Shown piece by piece: positions 25,768-34,802 of a stretch of DNA of 64,000 bases. Each line of letters begins with the position of its first letter. Within the stretch, counting starts at the first letter, position 1. Position numbers and translations under genes: made by a program. The stretch spans positions 273,976-337,975 of the forward strand of contig CAYLWO010000001.1 in assembly GCA_964387285.1 (NCBI GenBank), read 5' to 3'. A model generated the notes under the pieces. That model did not search any database. It was given only the letters and a program-made list of their open reading frames with translations, and was not told the origin of the DNA. The stretch is from Anaerohabitans sp964387285. Lineage in GTDB: Bacteria; Zhuqueibacterota; Zhuqueibacteria; Residuimicrobiales; Residuimicrobiaceae.

Positions 25768-28650
25768 ATGAATTTTATCAAAGTTGCTACCATATGCGTC
25801 CTGGCGCTTTTGGCAACCTCAGTTTTTGCGGAAAGAATAATCGAGCCGACCGAAGGTTTTGTCAATGAAATCATCGCCGCCGATACCCTGGCCGGCAAAG
25901 TAAGGAACAATACGACCTATGTTTTTAGACGCGGGGCCACCTATTTTGCCAATTATAGAATCGAGAACGTCGGCTGGAAGATGACCCTGAAAGCGGAACC
26001 CGGCAATGGACCGCTGCCCATTATCCGCGTCTGGCCGGACGGCACCGGCGCCGTCAATCAGGTGATCTATGGACGTGATGACGTTTATGTTTACAACCTG
26101 GTTCTGGACGGCATGGGGCCTGATTTGAATACGACCGAACCGGATCCGTTTTTCAAAATGAACGGCCAACTGCTTCGCGCCGATGCGCCGGGCAAAGTGT
26201 TTGTTCTGGACGGTTGTATTATGAACAACGCGGCCCAGGTGTTGATGCGTTCCAGCAGCGGCAACAGCAAAATTCAAATGACCAACTGCATTATGGTCAA
26301 TGCCGGCCAATTGTCCAGCAACGATCCGGGCAACGGCCGTTGCTTTGACTTCCGCGATGCGGTAACGGATTCACTGATTTTGCGCAACTCTACTTTTGTC
26401 AACGGCATCGACCGTGTTATTCGCCACCGCGACGCCAACAAAAAGAACAACATGCTCGGTTATGTTGAAATCAATCATTGCACGTTTGTAAACTGGTTGG
26501 GCACCTTTGGCATGTTCATGCTCGGCGATCTGGGCTCCAAACTGGTCATGACCAACAACCTGTTGTACAATCCGATGATTCTGGGCTGGGATATGAATGA
26601 TCCGTGGCGCGTGCTCGAGTTCGAATTGCCCGGTGAATTCGACGCCAACGGCCATGGCATCATGACCATGCTGAACGATGAACCCAATGAAACCGTCACG
26701 CCCACCTTTGAGGTGCATCATAACGTTGTGTGTTACGAACCTGATGTCGTGCAGTACATGCAGCAGGTTAATGTGGTCAAGGCGCCGTTTACCACGCAAC
26801 GCATTCTCGGCAAACTGGATGCCGGACTGGGCACCCCGGTTGTGGAAGCTTCGGTTACACTGGCCAACATACCCAAGAGCGGCCTGGATATTGTCAAGTG
26901 GTACCACACCACCGGCGATCCCGCCAAGCCGTATCAGGGCGCTGTCACCACCGCGGATGTGGATCTGGATCGACGTTCCAATGCCTATTGGGATCAAGAG
27001 TTCAATTGCGGTTACACGACCGATAACATCGCTTTTGCCGGATCAGACGGCAAGCCGGTTGGCGATGGCAATTGGGCCAGCACCGCTCCGGCTTTGAAAG
27101 AACGCATCATCGAGCCGACCGAAGGTTTTGTCAATGAAATCATCGCCGCCGATACCCTGGCCGGCAAAGTAAGGAACAATACGACCTATGTTTTTAGACG
27201 CGGGGCCACCTATTTTGCCAATTATAGAATCGAGAACGTCGGCTGGAAGATGACCCTGAAAGCGGAACCCGGCAATGGACCGCTGCCCATTATCCGCGTC
27301 TGGCCGGACGGCACCGGCGCCGTCAATCAGGTGATCTATGGACGTGATGACGTTTATGTTTACAACCTGGTTCTGGACGGCATGGGGCCTGATTTGAATA
27401 CGACCGAACCGGATCCGTTTTTCAAAATGAACGGCCAACTGCTTCGCGCCGATGCGCCGGGCAAAGTGTTTGTTCTGGACGGTTGTATTATGAACAACGC
27501 GGCCCAGGTGTTGATGCGTTCCAGCAGCGGCAACAGCAAAATTCAAATGACCAACTGCATTATGGTCAATGCCGGCCAATTGTCCAGCAACGATCCGGGC
27601 AACGGCCGTTGCTTTGACTTCCGCGATGCGGTAACGGATTCACTGATTTTGCGCAACTCTACTTTTGTCAACGGCATCGACCGTGTTATTCGCCACCGCG
27701 ACGCCAACAAAAAGAACAACATGCTCGGTTATGTTGAAATCAATCATTGCACGTTTGTAAACTGGTTGGGCACCTTTGGCATGTTCATGCTCGGCGATCT
27801 GGGCTCCAAACTGGTCATGACCAACAACCTGTTGTACAATCCGATGATTCTGGGCTGGGATATGAATGATCCGTGGCGCGTGCTCGAGTTCGAATTGCCC
27901 GGTGAATTCGACGCCAACGGCCATGGCATCATGACCATGCTGAACGATGAACCCAATGAAACCGTCACGCCCACCTTTGAGGTGCATCATAACGTTGTGT
28001 GTTACGAACCTGATGTCGTGCAGTACATGCAGCAGGTTAATGTGGTCAAGGCGCCGTTTACCACGCAACGCATTCTCGGCAAACTGGATGCCGGACTGGG
28101 CACCCCGGTTGTGGAAGCTTCGGTTACACTGGCCAACATACCCAAGAGCGGCCTGGATATTGTCAAGTGGTACCACACCACCGGCGATCCCGCCAAGCCG
28201 TATCAGGGCGCTGTCACCACCGCGGACGTGGATCTGGATCGACGTTCCAATGCCTACTGGGATCAGGAGTTCAATTGCGCCTACACCTCCGATAATATCG
28301 CTTTTGTCGGATCGGACAAGAAACCGGTTGGCGATATCAATTGGACTTCAACGATCACATCCGTAAAAGTGAACAATAAAGTACCCGATCAATTCTCATT
28401 GCAGCAGAATTATCCCAATCCGTTCAACCCAACCACCTCGATCGGGTATTCCATTGCAACGACAGGCAAAGTCACACTTAAAGTCTATGATGTGACAGGG
28501 CGTTTGGTCGAAACTCTGGTGGATCACGTACAAAGCGCCGGAAATTACAAAGCCACTTTCAATTCGCGGGATTTACCCTCCGGCTTTTATTTCTACATGC
28601 TGAGCACGAACAAATCCGCTATCACTAAAAAAATGCTGTTGATTAAATAA
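25768..28650 (+). CDS. Secreted right-handed beta-helix protein with tandem duplicated domain and T9SS sorting signal
   Basis: 960 residues with a signal peptide (MNFIKVATICVLALLATSVFA) and AGGAGG before the ATG. Residues 22-444 and 445-867 are two copies of one domain, apart from a few substitutions at the copy ends. Asn-rich repeats such as GCIMNNAAQVLM, NCIMVNAGQL, NSTFVNGIDRV and HCTFVNWLGTF point to a parallel beta-helix of the kind found in polysaccharide lyases and DUF4957/DUF5123 proteins. The C-terminal 90 residues hold QNYPNPFNPTTSI and end KKMLLIK, a type IX secretion sorting domain. A lyase or glycan-binding role is likely, but catalytic residues were not identified. The gene follows the TonB receptor gene. 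Confidence 0.85.
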   Translation: MNFIKVATICVLALLATSVFAERIIEPTEGFVNEIIAADTLAGKVRNNTTYVFRRGATYFANYRIENVGWKMTLKAEPGNGPLPIIRVWPDGTGAVNQVIYGRDDVYVYNLVLDGMGPDLNTTEPDPFFKMNGQLLRADAPGKVFVLDGCIMNNAAQVLMRSSSGNSKIQMTNCIMVNAGQLSSNDPGNGRCFDFRDAVTDSLILRNSTFVNGIDRVIRHRDANKKNNMLGYVEINHCTFVNWLGTFGMFMLGDLGSKLVMTNNLLYNPMILGWDMNDPWRVLEFELPGEFDANGHGIMTMLNDEPNETVTPTFEVHHNVVCYEPDVVQYMQQVNVVKAPFTTQRILGKLDAGLGTPVVEASVTLANIPKSGLDIVKWYHTTGDPAKPYQGAVTTADVDLDRRSNAYWDQEFNCGYTTDNIAFAGSDGKPVGDGNWASTAPALKERIIEPTEGFVNEIIAADTLAGKVRNNTTYVFRRGATYFANYRIENVGWKMTLKAEPGNGPLPIIRVWPDGTGAVNQVIYGRDDVYVYNLVLDGMGPDLNTTEPDPFFKMNGQLLRADAPGKVFVLDGCIMNNAAQVLMRSSSGNSKIQMTNCIMVNAGQLSSNDPGNGRCFDFRDAVTDSLILRNSTFVNGIDRVIRHRDANKKNNMLGYVEINHCTFVNWLGTFGMFMLGDLGSKLVMTNNLLYNPMILGWDMNDPWRVLEFELPGEFDANGHGIMTMLNDEPNETVTPTFEVHHNVVCYEPDVVQYMQQVNVVKAPFTTQRILGKLDAGLGTPVVEASVTLANIPKSGLDIVKWYHTTGDPAKPYQGAVTTADVDLDRRSNAYWDQEFNCAYTSDNIAFVGSDKKPVGDINWTSTITSVKVNNKVPDQFSLQQNYPNPFNPTTSIGYSIATTGKVTLKVYDVTGRLVETLVDHVQSAGNYKATFNSRDLPSGFYFYMLSTNKSAITKKMLLIK
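25840..26957 (+). repeat. Direct repeat copy 1 within the beta-helix gene
   Basis: These 1118 bases match 27109-28226 at an offset of 1269 bp, with no differences where I compared the two copies along their length. The nearest mismatches are at 25839 and 26958. The period is 423 codons, so the reading frame is kept. Identity at silent positions means a recent duplication, gene conversion, or an assembly artefact. Confidence 0.92.
27109..28226 (+). repeat. Direct repeat copy 2 within the beta-helix gene
   Basis: Second copy of the 1118-bp direct repeat, offset 1269 bp from 25840-26957. After 28226 the two copies diverge at scattered bases, and copy 2 continues into the sorting domain. Confidence 0.92.
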
Positions 28651-28663
28651 CCGCACGCTTTAT

Positions 28664-28703
28664 AAAAAAAGGTGCTTCGGCTATAATCGAAGCACCTTTT
28701 TTT
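28664..28703 (+). terminator. Rho-independent terminator after the beta-helix gene
   Basis: GGTGCTTCG (28671-28679) pairs with CGAAGCACC (28688-28696) around an 8-base loop. An A-run precedes the stem and a seven-T run follows it. The stem can be extended by A-T pairs, so it may work in both directions. It lies 13 bases after the stop codon. Confidence 0.9.
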
Positions 28704-28767
28704 GTTCCAGGCAAAAGACCATTCCATTTTACACTTACTGTTTCCCGAAAACTCTGAGGATTCTTTT

Positions 28768-30018
28768 ATGTACGATAAAATTAACAAAGAGGGTAAATTT
28801 CACTCCAATCTCTTTCAGCCGGTCAATCGACGAGAGTTTATTAAACAGTCCGGCATAGCCGGACTAATCGGCATGACGACTGCAAGCCGCGCCGCCGGTT
28901 ACTTGAACGCGGACAAAAAAATCAGAATCGGAATAGTCGGCGGCGGTTTCGGCTCCAGCTTTCAATTTCACGAACACCCTGACTGCATTGTGGCGGCAGT
29001 CAGCGATCTGCGCCCGGAACGATGCAGTAAATTGATGAAGGTGTATCGTTGCAGCAAATCCTATCCGTCCCTGGAAGAAATGGTCAAGGATAAAAACATC
29101 GATGCCATCGGTTTGTTCACGGAAGCGCCAAACCATGTACGCCATACCAAACTGATTATGGAACACGGTAAACACGTACTGTGCGCCGTACCGGCGTGCT
29201 GGGCTACGCTTGAAGAGGGTGAGGATTTGTTGCACACGGTGAAGAAACATGGGCTCACCTATATGATGGCTGAGACCAGTTATTACCAGCAGTTCACCCT
29301 GTCGGTGCGCCGCATGTATCAGCAAGGTGATTTCGGCGATCTGTTTTACTGTGAATCCGAATATCAGCACGATGGTCTGGAATCGTTGTATATTGAAAAC
29401 GGCCAGAAAACCTGGCGCTATGGCGTTGCACCCATGCATTATCCCACTCATTGCACGGCCCACCTGGTCGGCGTGACCGGCGAGCGGCTTACACAAGTCA
29501 GCTGTCTCGGTTGGGGCGATGATAGTCCGTATTTGCAGGACAACGTCTACCAAAATCCATTTCACAATGAAAGTGCATTTTTTAAAACAGATCGCGGCCA
29601 TGCGTTTCGCGTCAATGTCTGGTGGAAGGGCGCTCACCTGGGCGGCGAACGCGCCAACTGGATCGGATCTAAAATGAGTTTTTATGCCAGCAACGGCAGG
29701 AGCAAAGCGGCCCTGGTAAAAAAAAGCGGCGTTACCGGAGTGGATGATGCCGGTTTTGCACAAAGCAAACCTTATCTGGAAACATTTGAGGATAAGCAGT
29801 GGTGGGCTACAGAGTTATTGCCGGAGCCGCTGCGTCACAACAGCGGACATGAAGGTTCACACTCCTTCATTACGCATGAATTCGTCGATGCGCTGGTGCA
29901 TAACCGTAAACCAACGGTGGATGTCCTGGAAGCGCTTGCCTATACGGTGCCCGGCATCGTCGCCCATCAATCGGCGCTGCAGGGCGGCGCGTTGCTTAAA
30001 ATACCCCAAATGAGCTGA
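28768..30018 (+). CDS. Tat-exported Gfo/Idh/MocA-type oxidoreductase, GH109-like
   Basis: 416 residues. A Tat signal NRREFIKQSGIAGLIGMTTASRAAG carries the twin Arg at 21-22. The Rossmann fold follows with IGIVGGGFGSS. The C-terminal domain has ESEYQHDG and MHYPTHCTAHLVGV. The usual EKP catalytic Lys motif is changed: KHVLCAVPACWATLEEG has no Lys. That variant, together with EYxHD and YPTH, resembles the GH109-type glycosidase branch of the family, which uses bound NAD to cleave glycosides. The ATG at 28768 follows GAGGATTCTTTT; an earlier in-frame ATG at 28702 lies in the terminator and is unlikely. The substrate is unknown. Confidence 0.8.
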   Translation: MYDKINKEGKFHSNLFQPVNRREFIKQSGIAGLIGMTTASRAAGYLNADKKIRIGIVGGGFGSSFQFHEHPDCIVAAVSDLRPERCSKLMKVYRCSKSYPSLEEMVKDKNIDAIGLFTEAPNHVRHTKLIMEHGKHVLCAVPACWATLEEGEDLLHTVKKHGLTYMMAETSYYQQFTLSVRRMYQQGDFGDLFYCESEYQHDGLESLYIENGQKTWRYGVAPMHYPTHCTAHLVGVTGERLTQVSCLGWGDDSPYLQDNVYQNPFHNESAFFKTDRGHAFRVNVWWKGAHLGGERANWIGSKMSFYASNGRSKAALVKKSGVTGVDDAGFAQSKPYLETFEDKQWWATELLPEPLRHNSGHEGSHSFITHEFVDALVHNRKPTVDVLEALAYTVPGIVAHQSALQGGALLKIPQMS

Positions 30019-30316
30019 TGCACTAGTCCGGCTTCTGCAAACGAATCGGATAGCAACTTTGGAATGGCAGTAACATTGCGGAAAGAAAGATCGTCCCTGC
30101 TCGGGAATTGGCCAACCCTGTTCATTCATATACCGTTTCCGTTGGATGGCAAGAGCGGAGACGGCACAATAGAATCCCGCAGGGACATCGTTTCTTTAAG
30201 AGCATTCAGCCTATCTGCTTGCGTTTCAGATTTATGTTTGCTAATTTATTGGCAGGTTAAAAAACCGACGCCTATTCAAGGCTGTACATTGGCAGACTAA
30301 TTTCTTGGAGTAGTGT

Positions 30317-31465
30317 ATGAATAACAGCAGACTAGTCAAGACTATTATTCTCTTATCACCATTGGTGTTTTTCATGTTTTATCCGAAATCGTTTAGGCCG
30401 GTTGCGCATCTCGCCGACTCGTGTTCGACTTTTGTACTGAAAGAAGATCACTGCCACCTGATCGCTCACAACCTGGATGACTATATCAAAACCCCCGGAC
30501 TGATCTTTATCAACAAACGGGGCGTGGCCAAAGAAAATATCACCTGGTCAGACCTGAAATCCTTTTGGGGCAAGGACGAATCCGGGCTGAAATGGATCTC
30601 AAAATACGGATCCGTGACCTACAACACCATTGGCAAGGAATTTATCGATGGCGGCATGAATGAAGCGGGCCTGTACGTGGGCGAAATGACTTTGTTCGGC
30701 GCCAAATATCCAAATGACAAGAAAACGCCCAAAATGTATCATCATCAGTGGATGCAATACCTCCTGGATAATTACTCAACTGTCAATGAGGTGCTCGCCA
30801 ACCTGGCTAAGGTAAATGTTGACGGGCATTGTCAATGGCACTTTTTTACAGCCGATGAAAAAGGCGACGCGGCCGTCATTGAATTTCTTGAAGGCCAGAC
30901 GCTAATTCGCACGGGCAACGATTTGCCCTATCCCATTCTCTGCAACCGGACCTATAACCGCGAGTTGGACAGTCTCTATCTATTTCAGGATTTCGGCGGT
31001 AGGCGGCAGGTTGATTTTGCGGATTCGGTATACGAAAGAAGATTCGTCTGGGCGGCCAAAATGCTGAAGGATTATTCGGCGGATACGTTACATCCTCCCG
31101 TAGATTATGCTTTTCGCATCCTCAAACAGCTTGATTCAGGGGATAACAACAAATGGTCCATAGTTTACGACGTCAAAGCAAAACGGATGTATTTTCACAC
31201 CGTGGAATCGCGCCGCCTCAAAACCGTAGATATGAGTCAATTTGATTTTTCCTGTGCAACACCGATAATGATCTATGACATCAACCGCGACGCTGAAGGA
31301 GATGTGACAGCTGATTTTATCCTCTATACCGAACCCTTGAACAAAGAGTACATAAAAAAATTCTGGGAGCAGGTAAATATGGGATTTTTCTGGGGGCTTT
31401 TCAAGCCCGGTCTCGTCGCCAACATGAACCGGTACACGCAGAATTTTAGCTGTACAGAGAAATGA
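30317..31465 (+). CDS. Exported Ntn-hydrolase, choloylglycine hydrolase/penicillin acylase-like amidase
   Basis: 382 residues. A hydrophobic N-terminal segment (residues 7-22) suggests export. Cys36 in DSCSTFVLKEDHCHLIAHNLDD is placed like the N-terminal nucleophile Cys of choloylglycine hydrolases and penicillin V acylases; the NLD motif 17-19 residues later is also conserved. GGMNEAGLYVGEM and CNRTYNRELD fit the family. Processing to expose Cys36 would be needed. It may hydrolyse acyl amides, N-acyl amino acids or signalling lipids. GGAG precedes the ATG. The 298-bp spacer upstream has no gene I can support. Confidence 0.75.
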   Translation: MNNSRLVKTIILLSPLVFFMFYPKSFRPVAHLADSCSTFVLKEDHCHLIAHNLDDYIKTPGLIFINKRGVAKENITWSDLKSFWGKDESGLKWISKYGSVTYNTIGKEFIDGGMNEAGLYVGEMTLFGAKYPNDKKTPKMYHHQWMQYLLDNYSTVNEVLANLAKVNVDGHCQWHFFTADEKGDAAVIEFLEGQTLIRTGNDLPYPILCNRTYNRELDSLYLFQDFGGRRQVDFADSVYERRFVWAAKMLKDYSADTLHPPVDYAFRILKQLDSGDNNKWSIVYDVKAKRMYFHTVESRRLKTVDMSQFDFSCATPIMIYDINRDAEGDVTADFILYTEPLNKEYIKKFWEQVNMGFFWGLFKPGLVANMNRYTQNFSCTEK

Positions 31466-31725
31466 TGTTCAAAGACGCCGACTCTCTCGGTCCTGCATCC
31501 CGCATAGAGGCCCATTCGCGGCATTAAATATGCAACAAGAACGCTGATATACAAACAAAAAATTAAATCAATATTTTTTATTGGCATGTTGTTCCGCCTA
31601 CTTGTTGGAAAAATTTCCGGCTAAAACCGCCACTACCGGCCATGGTTACTTTTTGGACAACCTGGATCGAAGCGCCCGGGCATTATCGCATCTGGGATTT
31701 GTTGAGAAAAGAATACAAGCACTTT

Positions 31726-34035
31726 TTATTTCATCAACAACATCTTGCCGATTTTTACTCGATTTCTGCACTGTAAGTGAATGACATATACGCCGCCTGG
31801 TGCATCCGCCGCATTCCAGACCACACGATGCTCACCCGCCGGCCGCCGGCCGTTTACCAAAACCGCAACCTCCTGCCCCAGAGAGTTGTACACCGCCAAT
31901 TTGACTTTTGCAGTCTCAGAAAGTGAAAAAGAGATCGTTGTCCGGGGGTTGAAAGGATTAGGGTAATTGGCAAAGAGATTAAAATGTTCTGGACTCCTAA
32001 AACCCCATTGTTCCACCACGTCGGTTAATCGACCAATTTGGTAGAGATTCGCACCACCGGGAAGGAATTTCGCATCAAAAGCCGCAAGCCCGCCGTTGGG
32101 ATTGATCGGAACAGGCTGCCAGGCCTGGTTTTCAAGATCGTAAAGCGATATTTCATTGACACAGGGATCGACCTCAATGCGCACCGTCTTTCCTGCGTTA
32201 TAATCCTTGTTCATCAGCATCACATAATCAGCGCCGCTGCTGTCGCGGAACATGCCGAGCAGCAAATCAGCGGACGGAGAGGCAGATCGCACCAAGGCGC
32301 CCGTCGGAAGGGCCTTGGTGCCTTCCGGCCGGCTGTTGAGATGATAAATTGCGGTGGATTCGAGTTGCATCAAGATTGGCGCGTAGGCCATAATTTCTGA
32401 ATTGATTTGTCGAATAGCTGAATAGACTTGCTGGCGCTCCGGGCAATTCATAAAACCAAACGGGCCGCTTCCCCAAGAAAAATAGACCAGGCAAGTGGCG
32501 CCATAGGTTAAAGATGAATGAGCCAGCCAGCGGAACTCGCCTTCATGCAGCGTCCGCCATACCTGACCGCCCTCTGCCAGGCTGCCGATGGCTTGAATGA
32601 TAATGCAAAAAGGCACATCATATAAAAGCGCGTATTTTCGAATGACTTCCAGGTTCATAAAATAGTCGTAGCCATCCCGATTGTTGATAAAAAAATTGTA
32701 ATGGTCATAGGACAACAGCTCGGGCTTGACAATCTCCATAAACAATCGCACATGCTCATCATAACGACTCTGCGGATCAGTTCCGGAAACGCCCAATTGC
32801 TCCGCGTTAGCATAGGTAGGAAAAAGGTTGATATAAGCCACGCGCTGTGGATCCCGCTGTCGCAGATAATCGACCACCCTGGCCAGGTTGGCAAAAGCTT
32901 TGGCATTGGGTTCGTCCGTGATATGATAACCGATAATAGGACGAAAGGATTGGAAAGAATCGATAATCGGATCCAGTCCTGATAGATCATCATCGGTGAT
33001 CTCTGGTGGAATTCTATCCTCCGGTGCACGAATATCCCCCTTGATCTCCTGACTCACGTCTAAAAAGGAAATCAGATTATGGCTGCCAATAAAATTCACC
33101 GCCTCTGCCGACGGGTGGACGGTGGCGGTGGTATTGAAATGAGCATGCAAATATTCGGCATACGCCGCTTCGTTTTGTTCAGGCGGACCCCAGGCGGAGA
33201 GAATAAAACGATCCTGTGTCCACGAGCGGTCGACAAACCTGGCCCGAAATCCGGCTGTGGCACTATCTGTTGTGTCCGAAAAGACCCGTGTTTGAACATT
33301 GAACTCTCCTGTGACAGCAGATCGCATGCTCCAACGCAGAGTATCCACTTGCTGCGCGGCCAATCCGCTGCGCAACTGAATTGGAAGCCCCTCGACCAAC
33401 TCAACAGGATCCGGCAGTTCCAGCTCAACCTGATAACGGTCAAATGCTCTGTCGCCGCTGTTTTTCACAACAGCAATGACTGGAATCCGTTCGTTTTGTT
33501 TAAGAACGGTGCGCAATGGAATGGTTTTCAAGTTAAAACGGGCGCCGATGGCAACGATGCGAAGATAATCGATGCAAAAGGACGATGATGGAGGGGCATT
33601 GAGCACAAATTTGCTGATCGACACGATGCGGCCGCGCCAGCTCTCCCGGGTTAATACAGCTATTTGATACTCGTGAAAAAGAGTATCGCCCTGGATAGGT
33701 ATAGAAATCCAGCCGGTTTTATTTTGTTCAGTGGCCCAGTGGATCTGGAGGATGGAAGCCCCTGGAGATTTAAAACGCAAATCGATAAAACCGAATTCAG
33801 CCGCATCGATGGAGACTGATGGGCCGGATAGAATGGCATTGTAGCCGTTGGTAACGACGCAGAGCCTGCCGTTGGCGATTGTCATTCCGGCGATGGATCG
33901 TTGCGCCTGCCACCCCTGAGCATTCCCGTCCTGGTTGAATTCCCAGGCCACGCCGATTCGCTGCGCAAAAAGAGGATGAGCGGAGAAAAGGGCGATAACG
34001 CCTGCCACCAACGGCTTGAGCAGTACATTTTTCAG
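31726..34035 (-). CDS. Secreted TIM-barrel protein with T9SS sorting domain (glycosidase-like)
   Basis: About 769 residues. GGAGG at 34042-34046 lies inside the longer reading (TTG at 34050), so I set the start at the CTG at 34035, six bases later; a signal peptide follows (LKNVLLKPLVAGVIALFSAHPLFAQ). Residues 30-150 look like a carbohydrate-binding beta-sandwich, followed by an Ig-like module (LKQNERIPVIAVVKNSGDRAF). The barrel has GYHITDEPNAKAFANLARVVDYL, VAYINLFPTYANAEQLG, LLSYDHYNFF and TYGATCLVYFSWG, like GH42 or other glycoside hydrolases with Glu/Asp on strand ends. The end (NYPNPFNPRTTISFSL to KIGKMLLMK) is a sorting domain. It is convergent with the amidase gene. The substrate is unknown. 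Confidence 0.75.
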   Translation of the reverse strand: MKNVLLKPLVAGVIALFSAHPLFAQRIGVAWEFNQDGNAQGWQAQRSIAGMTIANGRLCVVTNGYNAILSGPSVSIDAAEFGFIDLRFKSPGASILQIHWATEQNKTGWISIPIQGDTLFHEYQIAVLTRESWRGRIVSISKFVLNAPPSSSFCIDYLRIVAIGARFNLKTIPLRTVLKQNERIPVIAVVKNSGDRAFDRYQVELELPDPVELVEGLPIQLRSGLAAQQVDTLRWSMRSAVTGEFNVQTRVFSDTTDSATAGFRARFVDRSWTQDRFILSAWGPPEQNEAAYAEYLHAHFNTTATVHPSAEAVNFIGSHNLISFLDVSQEIKGDIRAPEDRIPPEITDDDLSGLDPIIDSFQSFRPIIGYHITDEPNAKAFANLARVVDYLRQRDPQRVAYINLFPTYANAEQLGVSGTDPQSRYDEHVRLFMEIVKPELLSYDHYNFFINNRDGYDYFMNLEVIRKYALLYDVPFCIIIQAIGSLAEGGQVWRTLHEGEFRWLAHSSLTYGATCLVYFSWGSGPFGFMNCPERQQVYSAIRQINSEIMAYAPILMQLESTAIYHLNSRPEGTKALPTGALVRSASPSADLLLGMFRDSSGADYVMLMNKDYNAGKTVRIEVDPCVNEISLYDLENQAWQPVPINPNGGLAAFDAKFLPGGANLYQIGRLTDVVEQWGFRSPEHFNLFANYPNPFNPRTTISFSLSETAKVKLAVYNSLGQEVAVLVNGRRPAGEHRVVWNAADAPGGVYVIHLQCRNRVKIGKMLLMK

Positions 34036-34449
34036 GATAAACCTCCACAAAAATATTAACTCCGGGACTGACGGAAAATGGCAATGACCACAAGGAGAAA
34101 GATACTAAACGGAAATTTGACTTAAAATTTGATTCTGCAGGGGCAAAAAAAAATTGAGGAAAGCATCCTTTGACATACGCTTAATACCCGGCGATTTCCC
34201 CATTATCAGGGTGCAAAGCCATATCAGGCATCTTTGCTTTAAATCTGAAAAAAATTAGCCAATACAAATCTGAAAAGCAAGTAAAATTGCTGTAAAATAT
34301 GCAATCAGGCGATTACGTCTATTTTAAACACGACTCTATTTAAACAATCCCCTTTTTATTTCTGCACAGTTTGATCCCGCAGCGATATCGCCTGATTACA
34401 TGTTTTTAAGGAAATATGCTTGTTTTTCAGGTTTATATTGGTTAATTTT

Positions 34450-34557
34450 CCGCCAAGTAAAGGCGGTAAGGGGGCCCGATATGGCTTTGCGCCCTGCATA
34501 TGGGGAAATGGCTAGGTATCATACGCCTAACAGAGGACGATTTTCTCGATTTTTTTG
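34450..34557 (+). other. Hairpin-rich segment, possible structured RNA
   Basis: CCGCC (34450-34454) pairs with GGCGG (34462-34466). CCCGATATG (34475-34483) pairs with CATATGGGG (34497-34505), with one mismatch. A TAGG...CCTA pair near 34513-34529 follows, then a weak GAG/CTC hairpin and ATTTTTTT. It resembles a leader RNA with a terminator, but I recognise no riboswitch class. It could also be REP-type debris. Confidence 0.3.
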
Positions 34558-34602
34558 ACCCCAAGTAAAATCAAATTCCCTATCAGTTTCCCCATAATTA
34601 AA

Positions 34603-34785
34603 GATCACGGCAGCATCATGTATCATAATCTCGGAACCGAAACGCCCAATCATTGGGTCTGTTTTGATTTATGGGGGACAAAATCGAATAAAGATGCGCC
34701 GGTAAGATGAACCACGCTATACGCCGGCGATAAGATGCAGGTGAAAAATCCGGGGCTGATGAAAAAAATGGTGCTGCTCCGATAA
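34603..34785 (+). pseudogene. Remnant of an FG-GAP/UnbV secreted protein gene
   Basis: Reading from 34603 gives SIMYHNLGTETPNHWVCF followed by DLWGTKSNKDAP, almost the same as IVYHNLGTATPRNWVGF and DLWGTKSNKDAL in the intact gene next door (near 35987-36072). An in-frame TGA follows, then TTLYAGDKMQVK (UnbV domain), and then directly NPGLMKKMVLLR, the last residues of a sorting domain. The 5' part and some 150 codons of the 3' part are gone. This is the deleted, broken copy of a paralogue that once stood before the present gene. Confidence 0.8.
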
Positions 34786-34802
34786 CAAAAACGGAGGAAG
34801 CC

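Larger units (their letters stand above)
34051..34802. other. Long intergenic region with structured sequence and a gene remnant
   Basis: 752 bp between the secreted TIM-barrel gene and the FG-GAP gene. 34051-34300 is AT-rich with two copies of AAATCTGAAAA and no gene. An 11-bp inverted repeat AATCAGGCGAT / ATCGCCTGATT lies at 34303-34313 and 34387-34397. A run of hairpins occupies 34450-34557. A decayed gene remnant fills 34603-34785. Confidence 0.7.

Noticed and set aside
26371..28176. Paired antisense open frames in the beta-helix gene
   Set aside because: They recur only because the gene itself is duplicated, and they show no protein-family features.
25840..28226. CRISPR or mobile-element repeat
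   Set aside because: The repeat is two long in-frame coding copies with no spacers, terminal inverted repeats or transposase.
30064..30300. 78-residue open frame before the amidase gene
   Set aside because: No ribosome site, odd composition and no family motif; the 298-bp spacer is better read as non-coding.
31581..31784. 67-residue open frame in the spacer between the amidase and TIM-barrel genes
   Set aside because: It runs into the end of the opposite-strand gene and has no support from motifs or start signals.
34450..34557. Cyclic-di-GMP or other known riboswitch
   Set aside because: The conserved loop sequences of the classes I know are not present.
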